Shown here one piece after another: positions 28,428-41,125 of a DNA stretch of 64,000 nt (position 1 is the first letter of the stretch; the number at the start of each line of letters is the position of its first letter). The stretch covers positions 1-64,000 of the forward strand of contig NZ_QQAW01000009.1 in assembly GCF_003350405.1 (NCBI RefSeq), given 5' to 3'. A model generated the notes under the pieces. That model searched no databases, was not told the origin of the DNA, and saw nothing but the letters and a program-made list of their open reading frames with translations. Source of the stretch: Gluconacetobacter liquefaciens. Its GTDB lineage: Bacteria; Pseudomonadota; Alphaproteobacteria; Acetobacterales; Acetobacteraceae. The position numbers were made by a program, and so were the translations under genes.

Positions 28428-29885
28428 ATGGGGCCGGGATGGAACATGACGGGCGAACTCAGTGGATATGATGCCGTCGCGGAAGCCCGGTCGGTCCGGA
28501 ATGTTCTCGACATCCACTGGTCGCGGATCTGTTCACGCCTGCAGGCCGAGGTTGGCGAGGTCGAGTATCGCACCTGGCTGAAGCAGATCAGCATCGGGCC
28601 GGTCGATGGTGACGAGATTACGCTCAATCTGCCGACACGTTTTCTGCGCGACTGGGTGCGTACGCAGTATGGCGACCGGCTGAGCGCGCTGTGGAATGCC
28701 GAGCTGCCGTCGATCCGCCGGGTGGAATTGCAGGTTGGGCGGGCTGATCCGGTTGCCGATCCGGCCGCCGCGGGTGACGAAGGCGGTTCGGCCGATGCCG
28801 CGCAGGTTGCTGCCGTGGACGAGCGGGTGGCCGAGGCGCGCAGCGAACTGAGCCGGCATGACCTGGCCGCGCCGCTGGACCCGCGTTTTACCTTCGATAC
28901 GTTCGTGGTCGGCAAGCCCAACGAATTTGCCTATGCCTGCGCCCGCCGGGTGGCGGAGCGGCCGTCCAGCCCCGGTTTCAATCCGCTGTTCCTTTATGGT
29001 GGTGTCGGGCTGGGCAAGACGCATCTGATGCATGCCATCGGCTCGGAACTGACGCGGGGCGGCAAGGTCTCGGTAGCCTATATGTCGGCCGAGAAGTTCA
29101 TGTACCGCTTCATCGCCGCGATCCGCTCGCAATCGACGATGGAGTTCAAGGAGCAGCTTCGCTCGGTCGATGTGCTGATGATCGACGATCTGCAATTCCT
29201 GATCGGCAAGGACAACACGCAGGAAGAATTCTTCCATACGTTCAATGCGCTGGTCGATGCCGGGCGGCAGATCGTGGTGTCTGCCGACAAGTCGCCGTCC
29301 GACTTGTCGGGCCTGGAAGACCGGCTGCGCACGCGCCTGGGGTGCGGCATGGTGGCCGACATCCATGCCACGACGTTCGAACTGCGGATCTCGATCCTGG
29401 AATCGAAGGCGGCGGCGTCGGGTGTCGCGGTGCCGGCCAAGGTGCTGGAATTCCTGGCCCACAAGATTACGTCGAACGTGCGGGAACTTGAGGGCGCGCT
29501 GAACCGCCTGATCGCCCATGCCAATCTGTTCGGCCGGCCGGTGACGCTGGAAGCGACGCAGGATGTGCTGCACGATATCCTCAAGGCCCATGACCGGCGG
29601 GTGACGATCGAGGAAATCCAGCGCAAGGTGGCCGAGCACTGGAACATCCGCCTGACCGACATGTCCTCGGCCCGGCGCGCGCGCGCGGTGGCGCGGCCTC
29701 GGCAGGTGGCAATGTATCTGGCCAAGCAGTTGACCAGCCGGTCGCTGCCTGAAATCGGGCGCAAGTTCGGCAACCGCGACCATACGACCGTCATGCACGC
29801 GGTGGCGCGGGTGACCGAACTGATGGAGCGGGATACCGCGTTCGCCGAGGATGTCGAACTGCTGCGCCGTATGCTGGAAAGCTGA
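28428..29885 (+). CDS. dnaA: Chromosomal replication initiator protein DnaA
   Basis: DnaA binds the origin and opens it in an ATP-dependent way. Domain I begins at RNVLDIHWSRICSRLQ; an Ala-rich linker (domain II) follows. Domain III carries LYGGVGLGKTHLMHAIG (Walker A) and VLMIDDLQFL (Walker B). Domain IV has RDHTTVMHAV for DNA binding. ATG 28428 (485 residues) follows GGAAGGG; ATG 28368 and 28446 are in-frame alternatives, and the open frame extends further to 28170. First gene of dnaA-dnaN-recF-gyrB. Confidence 0.96.
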   Translation: MGPGWNMTGELSGYDAVAEARSVRNVLDIHWSRICSRLQAEVGEVEYRTWLKQISIGPVDGDEITLNLPTRFLRDWVRTQYGDRLSALWNAELPSIRRVELQVGRADPVADPAAAGDEGGSADAAQVAAVDERVAEARSELSRHDLAAPLDPRFTFDTFVVGKPNEFAYACARRVAERPSSPGFNPLFLYGGVGLGKTHLMHAIGSELTRGGKVSVAYMSAEKFMYRFIAAIRSQSTMEFKEQLRSVDVLMIDDLQFLIGKDNTQEEFFHTFNALVDAGRQIVVSADKSPSDLSGLEDRLRTRLGCGMVADIHATTFELRISILESKAAASGVAVPAKVLEFLAHKITSNVRELEGALNRLIAHANLFGRPVTLEATQDVLHDILKAHDRRVTIEEIQRKVAEHWNIRLTDMSSARRARAVARPRQVAMYLAKQLTSRSLPEIGRKFGNRDHTTVMHAVARVTELMERDTAFAEDVELLRRMLES

Positions 29886-29907
29886 CGGGCGACCTTGGGC
29901 AGGAGTA

Positions 29908-29934
29908 GCCCGGCGGGGCTTTGCGCAGCCGGGC
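29908..29934 (+). other. GC-rich hairpin between dnaA and dnaN
   Basis: GCCCGGC at 29908-29914 pairs perfectly with GCCGGGC at 29928-29934. There is no T run, so it is not a typical terminator. It overlaps the candidate -35 element of dnaN and could attenuate read-through from dnaA. Confidence 0.35.
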
Positions 29935-29949
29935 GGGGACTGCTAGAAT
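29921..29949 (+). promoter_or_regulatory. Candidate promoter of dnaN
   Basis: TTGCGC at 29921-29926 and TAGAAT at 29944-29949 are 17 bases apart, about 95 bases upstream of the dnaN start. The -10 fits well and the -35 only partly. It would let dnaN-recF-gyrB be transcribed independently of dnaA. Confidence 0.4.
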
Positions 29950-30042
29950 CACGGGACCGAAGGTCATATCTGGCAGTCCGGGCGGGTGGCCGGGGCGGCC
30001 ATGATCCCGGTGGCGTATGCCGGGCAAGGAGAGTCTGTACCT

Positions 30043-31167
30043 ATGAAGCTGAAGGCTGACCGCGCGACATTGCTGAAGGCTCTGGCGCATATCCAGAGTG
30101 TCGCCGAGAAGCGGAATACCATTCCGATTCTGGCCAATGTTCTGATCAATGTCGCGGATGGTCGGCTGACGCTGACGGCGACCGACATGGAAATCGCGGT
30201 GGTCGAGGAAATCGGCGCCGAGACCGCCCGCAATGGTGCCGTGACCGCGCCTGCCGCCGTGCTGCACGAGATCGTCCGCAAACTGCCTGACGGGGTGGCG
30301 GTCGAACTGGACCATGCGGGTGGCGATGCGCCGCTGGCGCTGCGGGCCGGACGTTACACCACCAGCCTGAACGTGCTGGATGTGGACGATTTTCCGTCGA
30401 TGACGGCGGGGGACCTGCCCAACCGCTTTTCGGTGCCGGCGGCGGTGCTGCGCGGGCTGATCGACCGCACGCGCTTTGCGATCTCGACCGAGGAGACGCG
30501 CTACTATCTCAACGGCATCTTTCTGCATGTTGCCGCCGGCGATACCGGGCCGATGCTGCGTGCGGTGGCGACCGATGGGCATCGTCTGGCACGGGTCGAG
30601 ACCGAGGTTCCTTCGGGGGCGGAGGCGATGCCGGGCGTGATCGTGCCGCGCAAGACGATCGCCGAACTGCGCAAGCTGCTCGATGAAGGCACCGAGGACG
30701 TGGTGGTTGGCCTGTCCGACACCCGTATCCAATTCTCGGTGGGGCCTGTGACTCTCACCTCGAAGCTGATCGATGGCACGTTCCCGGAATATGACCGCGT
30801 GATTCCGCGTGGCAACGACAGGGTCCTGCGTGTGGGCAAGAAGGATTTCTCCGACGCTGTTGCCCGCGTCGCCGCGATCAGCCAGGAGCGCTCGCGCCCC
30901 GTCAAGCTCTCGATCGGGCGGAATCTGCTGACGCTTTCGGCGATCAGTCCCGACCAGGGGACGGCGAAGGAAGAGCTGGACGAGAACTATGTGACCTATG
31001 ATGCTGAACCGATGGAGATCGGCTTCCAGGCGCGTTATCTGAACGACATTACCGACCAGATCGACCGTGACGTGGAATTCCTGTTTTCCGACAGTTCCGC
31101 CCCGACCATCGTGCGCGATGTCGCCAGCCCGTCGGCGCTGTACGTGCTGATGCCGATGCGGGTCTGA
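30043..31167 (+). CDS. dnaN: DNA polymerase III beta sliding clamp
   Basis: The beta clamp encircles DNA and holds the replicative polymerase. The start is ATG 30043 (MKLKADRATLLKAL), placed ten bases after AAGGAGAG, giving 374 residues, the family norm. Three clamp domains of about 120 residues are recognisable, with KRNTIPILANVLI near the N-terminus, FPSMTAGDLPNRF in the linker, and the C-terminal YVLMPMRV that forms part of the peptide-binding pocket. recF follows after 22 bases. Confidence 0.97.
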   Translation: MKLKADRATLLKALAHIQSVAEKRNTIPILANVLINVADGRLTLTATDMEIAVVEEIGAETARNGAVTAPAAVLHEIVRKLPDGVAVELDHAGGDAPLALRAGRYTTSLNVLDVDDFPSMTAGDLPNRFSVPAAVLRGLIDRTRFAISTEETRYYLNGIFLHVAAGDTGPMLRAVATDGHRLARVETEVPSGAEAMPGVIVPRKTIAELRKLLDEGTEDVVVGLSDTRIQFSVGPVTLTSKLIDGTFPEYDRVIPRGNDRVLRVGKKDFSDAVARVAAISQERSRPVKLSIGRNLLTLSAISPDQGTAKEELDENYVTYDAEPMEIGFQARYLNDITDQIDRDVEFLFSDSSAPTIVRDVASPSALYVLMPMRV

Positions 31168-31189
31168 TCGCGGAAGCGCTGGCCGCATC

Positions 31190-34868
<3,679 letters not shown>

Positions 34869-34908
34869 GGCAGGCGATTTCCATTATGTTGTGTCGTGGA
34901 GAGCAGTG

Positions 34909-35724
34909 ATGCGTCTGTCACGTAAGATCCCGGCGCGGGGACTTTCCGCACTGGCGCTGGCGGCCATGCTCGGTGCGTGGACGCCCGTTGCTCAGGCGGC
35001 GGAGGTGCCGGCGTCCGGGCAGATCGTTCATACCTATGGTGTGTTCAATCACGGCTTCCGGGCGCTGACGATTGCGGCGCGCTATGCCGTGACGCCGGAT
35101 GGTTATGCCGTGCGGTCGACGATCCGCAGCGGAGGCCTGCTGGGGCTGCTGGTGCATATGAACGTCACCTCGCAGGCGACGGGGCGTTTCGTGCCCGATG
35201 GGGTGCAGCCGCTGACCTATGACAGCGCGGGCTATTCGCGCGGCGAGGATCGGCATGTCGTGCTGGATTATAGCGGGGGGCAGACGCATATCGCGCTCCA
35301 GACCCCGCCGGAGCCTAGCCGCGACCCGATTCCGGCCACCGATCTGGCACCGGCGATGGATTCGCTCAGTGCGCTGATGCGGCTGCAACAGACGGTGCGG
35401 GCGCACCATCAGTGTGACGGGTCGGCCACGGTGTTCGACGGGGCGCGGCTGCTGCGGATGGATGCCCATACGGTCGGCATGCAGGACATGGCGAGCGATT
35501 CCCATCAGCCTTATCAGGGGCCGGCGTTACGCTGTGATTTCAGCGACATGCAGATTGCCGGGTTCCGCAAGAGCGACGGGCCGGGTTCGGCGGCCCGCAA
35601 GCCCGTGAACGGCTCGGTCTGGTTTCAGGATGTGCCGGGTGACGGGCTGACGATCGTCCGTATCGCCTTCGACCATCCGAAGCTGGGACATTTGACGGTG
35701 ATGCTGTTGCCGGATGCCGCTTAG
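34909..35724 (+). CDS. DUF3108 domain-containing exported protein
   Basis: Function is unknown. The 271-residue product has a typical signal peptide (ALALAAMLGAWTPVAQA, cleavage after AQA) and then one DUF3108-like beta-rich domain: HTYGVFNHGFRALTIAARY near the start, a GGLLGLLVHM turn and VRIAFDHPKLGHLTVMLL at the end. The family is periplasmic or outer-membrane associated in proteobacteria. ATG 34909 is preceded by GTGGAGAG. It follows gyrB by 40 bases on the same strand and converges with gph. Confidence 0.75.
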   Translation: MRLSRKIPARGLSALALAAMLGAWTPVAQAAEVPASGQIVHTYGVFNHGFRALTIAARYAVTPDGYAVRSTIRSGGLLGLLVHMNVTSQATGRFVPDGVQPLTYDSAGYSRGEDRHVVLDYSGGQTHIALQTPPEPSRDPIPATDLAPAMDSLSALMRLQQTVRAHHQCDGSATVFDGARLLRMDAHTVGMQDMASDSHQPYQGPALRCDFSDMQIAGFRKSDGPGSAARKPVNGSVWFQDVPGDGLTIVRIAFDHPKLGHLTVMLLPDAA

Positions 35725-35741
35725 GGCGTTTCCTGGCGCCC
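35724..35741. terminator. Small hairpin between convergent genes
   Basis: GGGCG at 35724-35728 pairs with CGCCC at 35737-35741 between the stops of the DUF3108 gene and gph. It could act for both strands, but the stem is short and lacks a T run, so support is weak. Confidence 0.3.
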
Positions 35742-35746
35742 CTTGT

Positions 35747-36427
35747 TCAGGCTGGAATTAATTCGCCGGCGAGATGCGGGATTTCGGTCATGGAATCGCC
35801 GCCTGCCGTGGCGCCGGCTTCCATCTCCGGGCGGCCATAGCCCCAGCGGGCGAAGATGGCACGCACGCCGGCCCCTTCGGCGGCTGCGATGTCGTTGTGA
35901 TGGTCGCCGACCATGACGGAACGCAGCGGCGTGCCGTGGGCCTGCTGAATGGTGCCGAGCAGATGGATGGGGTCGGGCTTGCGGGCGGGGAAACTGTCGC
36001 CGCCGCCGATCGCTTCGAACACGCCCGCCAGCCCCAGCGCGTCGATGATGCGTGTGGCGGCGGCGACCGGCTTGTTGGTGCAGACCGCCAGCCGCCAGCC
36101 CTTCTCCCGCAGGGTCTGCAGCGCATAGTCGGTGCCGGGGAAGAGACGGGACTGTTCGGTGGAGCGGGGCGTGTAGTCGGCCATGTAGCGTTGCACGGCT
36201 TCATTGGCATCGATCGGCGTTGCCGCCTCGCCGGCATGGGCCAGCAGGCGGCGCACCAGCGCGGCCACGCCGTCACCGACCATGGCGCGCACCAGGTCGG
36301 GTGCGATGCCGGGCAGGCCGTAGCTTCGCAGCATGCGGTCGGCGCTGGCGGCGAGGTCAGGCAGGCTATCCAGAAGCGTGCCGTCCATGTCGAAAACGGC
36401 GAGGCGGGGTTGGGTCTGTGATGGCAT
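35747..36427 (-). CDS. gph: Phosphoglycolate phosphatase (HAD family)
   Basis: HAD hydrolase that removes phosphate from 2-phosphoglycolate formed in DNA repair and metabolism. HAD motif I is FDMDGTLLDSLPDL (residues 11-24, nucleophile Asp12), motif II lies in AVCTNKPVAAA, motif III is the Lys of ARKPDPIHL, and motif IV VMVGDHHNDIAAAEGAG. A helical cap sits between motifs I and II. The 226-residue length fits Gph. Related phosphatases share these motifs, so the substrate is likely but not certain. Confidence 0.85.
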   Translation of the reverse strand: MPSQTQPRLAVFDMDGTLLDSLPDLAASADRMLRSYGLPGIAPDLVRAMVGDGVAALVRRLLAHAGEAATPIDANEAVQRYMADYTPRSTEQSRLFPGTDYALQTLREKGWRLAVCTNKPVAAATRIIDALGLAGVFEAIGGGDSFPARKPDPIHLLGTIQQAHGTPLRSVMVGDHHNDIAAAEGAGVRAIFARWGYGRPEMEAGATAGGDSMTEIPHLAGELIPA

Positions 36428-36544
36428 GGGCTTCTCCTGACACCGGGCCTTTCGGGCGGAATGCAGTAATTGGTAAACCTAAGTGATGGCCTTGGATCAC
36501 CCCTTTATTTGACAGGGCCGATCCTCGCCCGCTACCCGCATGAC

Positions 36545-37921
36545 ATGAATGCCCCGCCTCTGTCCGCGACGCCCGCGGACCTGTCCGCCCGACGCCCCGC
36601 CACCGCCGTCATCCTGGCGGCGGGAATGGGAACGCGCATGAAATCCGCCCAGCCGAAGGTGGTGCATCCGCTCGCCGGTCGGCCGATGCTGCGCTACCTG
36701 CTGGACCATGCGGCCACGGTGTTCGGCCGCATCGTGGTCGTCGTCGGGCCGGGGATGGAGCAGGTGGCGGCGCTGGCCGGGCCGCATCAGGCCGTCGTGC
36801 AGGCGGATCGGCTGGGCACCGCCCATGCCGCCGCCCAGGCGGCGGATCTGTTCGGTGACGGCGATGTGGCCGTCCTGTATGGCGACAATCCGCTGATCAC
36901 GCCGGAAAGCATGCGCAACCTGCTGGCCTGCCGGGCAACGCCCGGTGTCGGGCTGGCGCTGATGGCGATGCGGCCGCGCGATCCGGGTCGCTATGGCCGG
37001 ATTGTCAGCGAAGACGGGCTGGTCAAGCGGATCGTGGAATGGGCGGATGCGAGCGCGCAGGAGCGGGCGATCGGCCTGTGCAATGCCGGCGTGTTGTGCG
37101 CCGAGGCCGCGACCTTCCGGCGCTGGCTGTCGATGGTGCGCAACGACAACGCGCAGGGCGAATATTATCTGGGCGACGTGGTGGCTCTGGCTGTTGCCGA
37201 AGGGGAGCAGGTCCGCGCGGTGGAAGCGCCTGAGGACGAACTGCGCGGCATCAATTCCCGCGCCGAACTGGCCGAGGCCGAAGCCTGCGTCCAGAAGCGG
37301 CTGCGCGCGGCGGCGATGGATGCGGGCGTGACGCTGGTGGCGCCGGAGACGGTCTTTCTGTCGGCCGATACGGTGTTCGAGCAGGATGTTGTGGTGCAGC
37401 CCCATGTGGTGTTCGGGCCGGGGGTGCGCGTACATCGCGGGGCGGAGATCCGGGCGTTCAGCCATCTGGAAGGCTGTGTGGTGGGGCCGGAGGCGTTGAT
37501 CGGGCCTTATGCGCGGCTGCGGCCGGGCAGTGATGTGGGGGCGGCGGCGCATGTCGGCAATTTCGTCGAATTGAAGGCCACGACGCTTGGCGCCGGGGCG
37601 AAGGCCAACCATCTGACCTATCTGGGAGATGCGGCGATCGGGGCCGGGACCAATGTCGGGGCCGGGACGATTACCTGCAATTATGACGGCGTATTCAAGC
37701 ATCGTACCGAGATTGGTACGGATTGCTTCATCGGGTCGGATGCGATCCTGGTGGCGCCGGTGTCGATCGGAGACGGTGCGCTGGTCGCGGCGGGAAGTGT
37801 CGTGACCGAAGACGTGCCCGCCGGTGCGCTGGCCTTCGGCCGCGCCCGGCAGGAGAACAAGGACGGTCGGGGGGCGGCGTTGCGCGATGCCCTGCGCCGC
37901 AAGAAGAAGGAGCAGGGGTGA
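36545..37921 (+). CDS. glmU: Bifunctional N-acetylglucosamine-1-phosphate uridyltransferase / glucosamine-1-phosphate acetyltransferase
   Basis: GlmU makes UDP-GlcNAc for peptidoglycan, lipid A and possibly surface sugars. The N-terminal domain has AVILAAGMGTRMKS and GTAHAAAQAADL for nucleotidyl transfer. The C-terminal left-handed beta helix shows hexapeptide repeats, GNFVELKATTLGAGAKANHL and GTITCNYDG. ATG 36545 (MNAPPLSATPADL) gives 458 residues; the upstream part of the open frame does not look like GlmU. Its stop shares a base with the glmS start (TGATG), coupling the two enzymes of one pathway. Confidence 0.96.
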   Translation: MNAPPLSATPADLSARRPATAVILAAGMGTRMKSAQPKVVHPLAGRPMLRYLLDHAATVFGRIVVVVGPGMEQVAALAGPHQAVVQADRLGTAHAAAQAADLFGDGDVAVLYGDNPLITPESMRNLLACRATPGVGLALMAMRPRDPGRYGRIVSEDGLVKRIVEWADASAQERAIGLCNAGVLCAEAATFRRWLSMVRNDNAQGEYYLGDVVALAVAEGEQVRAVEAPEDELRGINSRAELAEAEACVQKRLRAAAMDAGVTLVAPETVFLSADTVFEQDVVVQPHVVFGPGVRVHRGAEIRAFSHLEGCVVGPEALIGPYARLRPGSDVGAAAHVGNFVELKATTLGAGAKANHLTYLGDAAIGAGTNVGAGTITCNYDGVFKHRTEIGTDCFIGSDAILVAPVSIGDGALVAAGSVVTEDVPAGALAFGRARQENKDGRGAALRDALRRKKKEQG

Positions 37922-39744
37922 TGTGCGGCATAGTCGGCGTCGTCGGCGGCAGGGACGCCACACCGATCATCTTCGACGCCCTGCGGCGGTTGGAATATCG
38001 CGGCTATGATTCCGCCGGCATCGCGACGCTGGTGGACGGGCGGATCGAGCGGCGCCGTGCGGCGGGCAAGCTGGATAATCTGGCGACGCTGCTGGCGCGG
38101 GAGCCGCTGGCGGGCGTGACGGGCATCGGCCATACGCGCTGGGCCACCCATGGCGCGCCGACCGAGAACAATGCCCACCCCCATTCCACTGCCCGCGTGT
38201 CGATCGTGCATAACGGCATCATCGAGAATTTCGAGGAACTGCGCCGCGAACTGGAGCAGGCCGGTCATGTCTTCGTGACCGAGACCGACAGCGAGACCGT
38301 GGCGCATCTGGTCGATTTCCATATGGCGCGGGGCCTGTCGCCGCGTGAGGCGGCGTTTGCCACGCTGCGCCGGCTGGAAGGGGCCTATGCGCTGGCGATG
38401 ATCTTTGCCGGGCACGACAACCTGATGATCGGTGCGCGGCATGGGGCGCCGCTGGTGGTGGGCTATGGCGAGAACGAGATGTTTCTCGGTTCCGACAGTC
38501 TGGCCCTTGCGCCGCTGACGCGCCGCATCGCCTATCTGGACGATGGCGACTGGGTGGTGGTGACGCCGGAGGGCGCGGAATTCTTCGACGCATCGGGCGA
38601 GCGGGTGGAGCGCGCGGTACGCGTGACCGCGCTGATCGCCGGTTCGGTCGGCAAGGACGGTTATCGCCATTATATGGAAAAGGAACTGCACGAGCACCCG
38701 GTGGTGATCGGGCAGACCCTTCAGCGGCTGATCGACCCTGCGACGCGGCGGGTGATGATGCCGGATCTGCCGTTCGACCTTGCGTCGCTGCCGCGTGCGG
38801 TGGTGACGGCCTGTGGCTCGGCCTTTTATGCCGGGCTGGTTGGCCGTTACTGGCTGGAAGCGGTGGCAGGGCTGCCGGTCGATATCGATGTGGCGAGCGA
38901 ACTGCGCTATCGCGATCCGCCGCTGACGGCGGGGGGGCTGGGCCTGCTGATTTCGCAGTCTGGCGAGACGGCGGATACCCTGGCCGCGCTGCGCGGCATG
39001 CGGGCACGCGGGCAGCATATCCTCTCGGTGTTGAATGTGGAGCAGAGCACGATGGCGCGCGAGAGCGACGTCGTGCTGGGTACCGTCGCCGGACCCGAAA
39101 TCTCGGTGGCAAGCACCAAGGCGTTTACCGCCCAGCTTTCGGTGCTGGCATGCCTGACCATCGCGATCGGGCGGGCACGGGGTACGCTGTCGGAGGCGCG
39201 GGAGCAGGAACTGGTGACGGAACTGCTGGACCTGCCCAGCCGTGCGAACGAGGTGTTCGACCAGGGGCAGGCGATCCGCGAGATGGCGGCGGTCGTGGCT
39301 CAGGCGCGCGACGTGCTGTATCTGGGGCGCGGATCGTCCTTTCCGGTAGCCATGGAAGGGGCACTGAAGCTGAAGGAGGTCTCGTATATCCATGCCGAGG
39401 CCTATGCGGCGGGCGAGATGAAGCATGGGCCGATCTCGTTGATCGACAATACCGTGCCGATCGTGGCCACGCTGCCTTCGGGCCGGCTGTTCGAGAAGAC
39501 GCTTTCCAACCTTCAGGAAGCCCGTGCCCGGGGGGGGCGGCTGCTGGTCTTTACCGACACGAAGGGCGCGCCGCGCCTGCGCGATCTGGCGGAAATCGTG
39601 GTTGCGCTGCCGACGGTGAGTGAATTTACCGCTCCGGTGCTTCAGACGATTCCGGTGCAGATGCTGGCTTATGAAGTCGCCCTGCTGAAGGGGACGGATG
39701 TGGACCAGCCGCGGAATCTCGCGAAGTCGGTGACCGTCGAATAG
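37921..39744 (+). CDS. glmS: Glutamine--fructose-6-phosphate aminotransferase (isomerizing)
   Basis: GlmS makes glucosamine-6-phosphate from fructose-6-phosphate and glutamine, the entry step of amino-sugar synthesis. The product starts MCGIVGVVGG, with Cys2 as the N-terminal nucleophile of the glutaminase domain, followed by GIGHTRWATHGAP. Two SIS domains have ACGSAFYAGLVG and SQSGETADTLAAL, then YLGRGSSFPVAMEGALKLKE, ending in KSVTVE as usual. At 607 residues it is standard length. No glmS ribozyme is expected in this lineage, and the short junction with glmU leaves no room for one. Confidence 0.97.
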   Translation: MCGIVGVVGGRDATPIIFDALRRLEYRGYDSAGIATLVDGRIERRRAAGKLDNLATLLAREPLAGVTGIGHTRWATHGAPTENNAHPHSTARVSIVHNGIIENFEELRRELEQAGHVFVTETDSETVAHLVDFHMARGLSPREAAFATLRRLEGAYALAMIFAGHDNLMIGARHGAPLVVGYGENEMFLGSDSLALAPLTRRIAYLDDGDWVVVTPEGAEFFDASGERVERAVRVTALIAGSVGKDGYRHYMEKELHEHPVVIGQTLQRLIDPATRRVMMPDLPFDLASLPRAVVTACGSAFYAGLVGRYWLEAVAGLPVDIDVASELRYRDPPLTAGGLGLLISQSGETADTLAALRGMRARGQHILSVLNVEQSTMARESDVVLGTVAGPEISVASTKAFTAQLSVLACLTIAIGRARGTLSEAREQELVTELLDLPSRANEVFDQGQAIREMAAVVAQARDVLYLGRGSSFPVAMEGALKLKEVSYIHAEAYAAGEMKHGPISLIDNTVPIVATLPSGRLFEKTLSNLQEARARGGRLLVFTDTKGAPRLRDLAEIVVALPTVSEFTAPVLQTIPVQMLAYEVALLKGTDVDQPRNLAKSVTVE

Positions 39745-39749
39745 CCGGA

Positions 39750-39866
39750 CGGTCCTGGGGCGGTCGGTGCAGGTCGTACGCTGAGGGGTGTTGTCTTCGG
39801 CCGGCGGAGGCAACATCCTCTCGCCCCGAACCGCCGGCTGGCCCGGTGGGGAGAAGGGAGCGATAT
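39750..39866 (+). promoter_or_regulatory. Structured leader of the thi operon, TPP-riboswitch-like but atypical
   Basis: The 120-base leader before thiO can fold into a multi-branched structure. GGGGCG (39757-39762) pairs with CGCCCC (39822-39827). Inside it GTGC/GTAC and a GAGG..TGTTG/CAACA..CCTC arm can form. A GCTGAG element, a GAACC element, a CCGG/CCGG arm and a final AGGGAG recall the order seen in TPP riboswitches. The usual UGAUC after GAACC and the UAAU..GCG bases are not evident, so a diverged TPP switch is only a hypothesis. Confidence 0.3.
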
Positions 39867-39868
39867 CC

Positions 39869-40879
39869 ATGACGAAAATGGAATCCGGTGGACGGCCGCG
39901 GGTACTGGTGCGCGGGGCTGGCGTGGCGGGCCTGACCAGCGCGGTGACGTTGGCGGAGCGCGGTGCCGACGTGGTGCTGCTGGAGATCGGTGGCCGCGAG
40001 GGCTCCGGGGCGTCATGGATGGCGGGGGGGATGCTGGCGCCGTGGTGCGAGGCCGAATCCGCGCCGCCCGAGGTGACGCACGATTCGCTCGAATCGGTCG
40101 AATGGTGGGCTGCCCATGTGCCGGACGTGGCGCGGAATGGCACGCTGGTGCTGGCCCCGCCGCGCGATGTAGGCGATATCGCGCGTTTCGCACGGCGAAC
40201 CAGCCATTTCCAGACCGTGGATGGTGCCCGCATCGCTGAACTGGAACCCGATCTGGAGGGGCGGTTCGACAAGGGACTGTTCTTTCCCGAGGAGGGGCAT
40301 CTGGACCCGCGCGAGGCGCTGGGGGCGTTACGTGCGCGACTGGTCGCGCTGGGCGGCACGATCGTTGTCAATGCGCCGGCCGACCGCATGGCTGAGGACT
40401 CATGGCATGGCGCGCGGCCCGACTGGGTGGTGGATTGCACCGGGATTGCCGCTGAAAACCAATTGACCGGACTGCGTGGCGTGCGCGGCGAGATGGTGCT
40501 GCTGCGTTGCCGTGAGGTGACGCTGAGCCGGCCCGTCCGCATGCTGCATCCGCGGATACCGGTTTACATCGTGCCCCGGGCGGACCATCTGTTCATGGTG
40601 GGGGCGACGATGGTGGAGAGCGAGAGCCTGGCCAGCATGACCCTGCGCTCGATGGTGGAATTGCTGACCGCCGCCTATGTGCTGCATCCGGCTTTTGGTG
40701 AGGCTGAAATCGTCGAAACGGGCGTTGGCGTGCGGCCCGCCTATCCGGACAATGTGCCGGCCGTGACCGTGCATGGGCGCACTGTTCATGTGAACGGGAT
40801 GTATCGCCATGGCTTTCTGCTGTCGCCTTCGCGGGCCCGGCAGGTGGGCGACATCGTGTTCGGCGGCCCGGCCGCCTGA
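39869..40879 (+). CDS. thiO: Glycine oxidase ThiO-like FAD-dependent oxidoreductase
   Basis: ThiO oxidises glycine to the iminoglycine used to form the thiamine thiazole ring. The FAD-binding start VLVRGAGVAGLTSAVTLAERG and acidic end of the second strand (LLEIGG) are visible, with SGASWMAGGMLAPWCE and the C-terminal VNGMYRHGFLLSPS of DAAO-type oxidases. ATG 39869 follows GAGAAGGGAG and gives 336 residues. It is the first gene of the thiO-thiS-thiG-thiE operon, as in Rhizobium-type thi clusters, which supports the assignment within a broad oxidase family. Confidence 0.88.
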   Translation: MTKMESGGRPRVLVRGAGVAGLTSAVTLAERGADVVLLEIGGREGSGASWMAGGMLAPWCEAESAPPEVTHDSLESVEWWAAHVPDVARNGTLVLAPPRDVGDIARFARRTSHFQTVDGARIAELEPDLEGRFDKGLFFPEEGHLDPREALGALRARLVALGGTIVVNAPADRMAEDSWHGARPDWVVDCTGIAAENQLTGLRGVRGEMVLLRCREVTLSRPVRMLHPRIPVYIVPRADHLFMVGATMVESESLASMTLRSMVELLTAAYVLHPAFGEAEIVETGVGVRPAYPDNVPAVTVHGRTVHVNGMYRHGFLLSPSRARQVGDIVFGGPAA

Positions 40880-40923
40880 CGGCTTTGACGGGGCGGCGGG
40901 CGAACGGGGCAGGGAGGAATGAC

Positions 40924-41121
40924 GTGAGAATACTGGTGAACGAGGAGCCGCGCGAGATCACGACGGCGACCCTGGCCGGCCTGCTGGATGAACTGGGCTA
41001 TGGCGACGCCAGGGTGGCGACGGCGGTGGATGGCGCGTTCGTCCCGGCGTCGCGCCGGGCGTCATGGACGATTGATGAGGGCGCGCGGATCGAGATCCTG
41101 GCGCCGATGCAGGGGGGATAG
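40924..41121 (+). CDS. thiS: Sulfur carrier protein ThiS
   Basis: ThiS carries sulfur as a C-terminal thiocarboxylate for thiazole synthesis. The 65-residue ubiquitin-like protein starts [12 protein letters not shown] at GTG 40924, which follows AGGGAGGAAT, and ends [10 protein letters not shown] with the required C-terminal Gly-Gly. ThiG begins four bases after its stop. Confidence 0.95.
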   Translation: MRILVNEEPREITTATLAGLLDELGYGDARVATAVDGAFVPASRRASWTIDEGARIEILAPMQGG

Positions 41122-41125
41122 ACCC

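Noticed and set aside
39669-40193. Minus-strand frame containing YSTVTDFARFRGWST
   Set aside because: This peptide, often seen in spurious annotations, is simply the reverse strand of the conserved GlmS C-terminus.
37681-40542. 953-residue open frame on the minus strand across glmS and thiO
   Set aside because: Antisense shadow; overlaps two well-supported genes.
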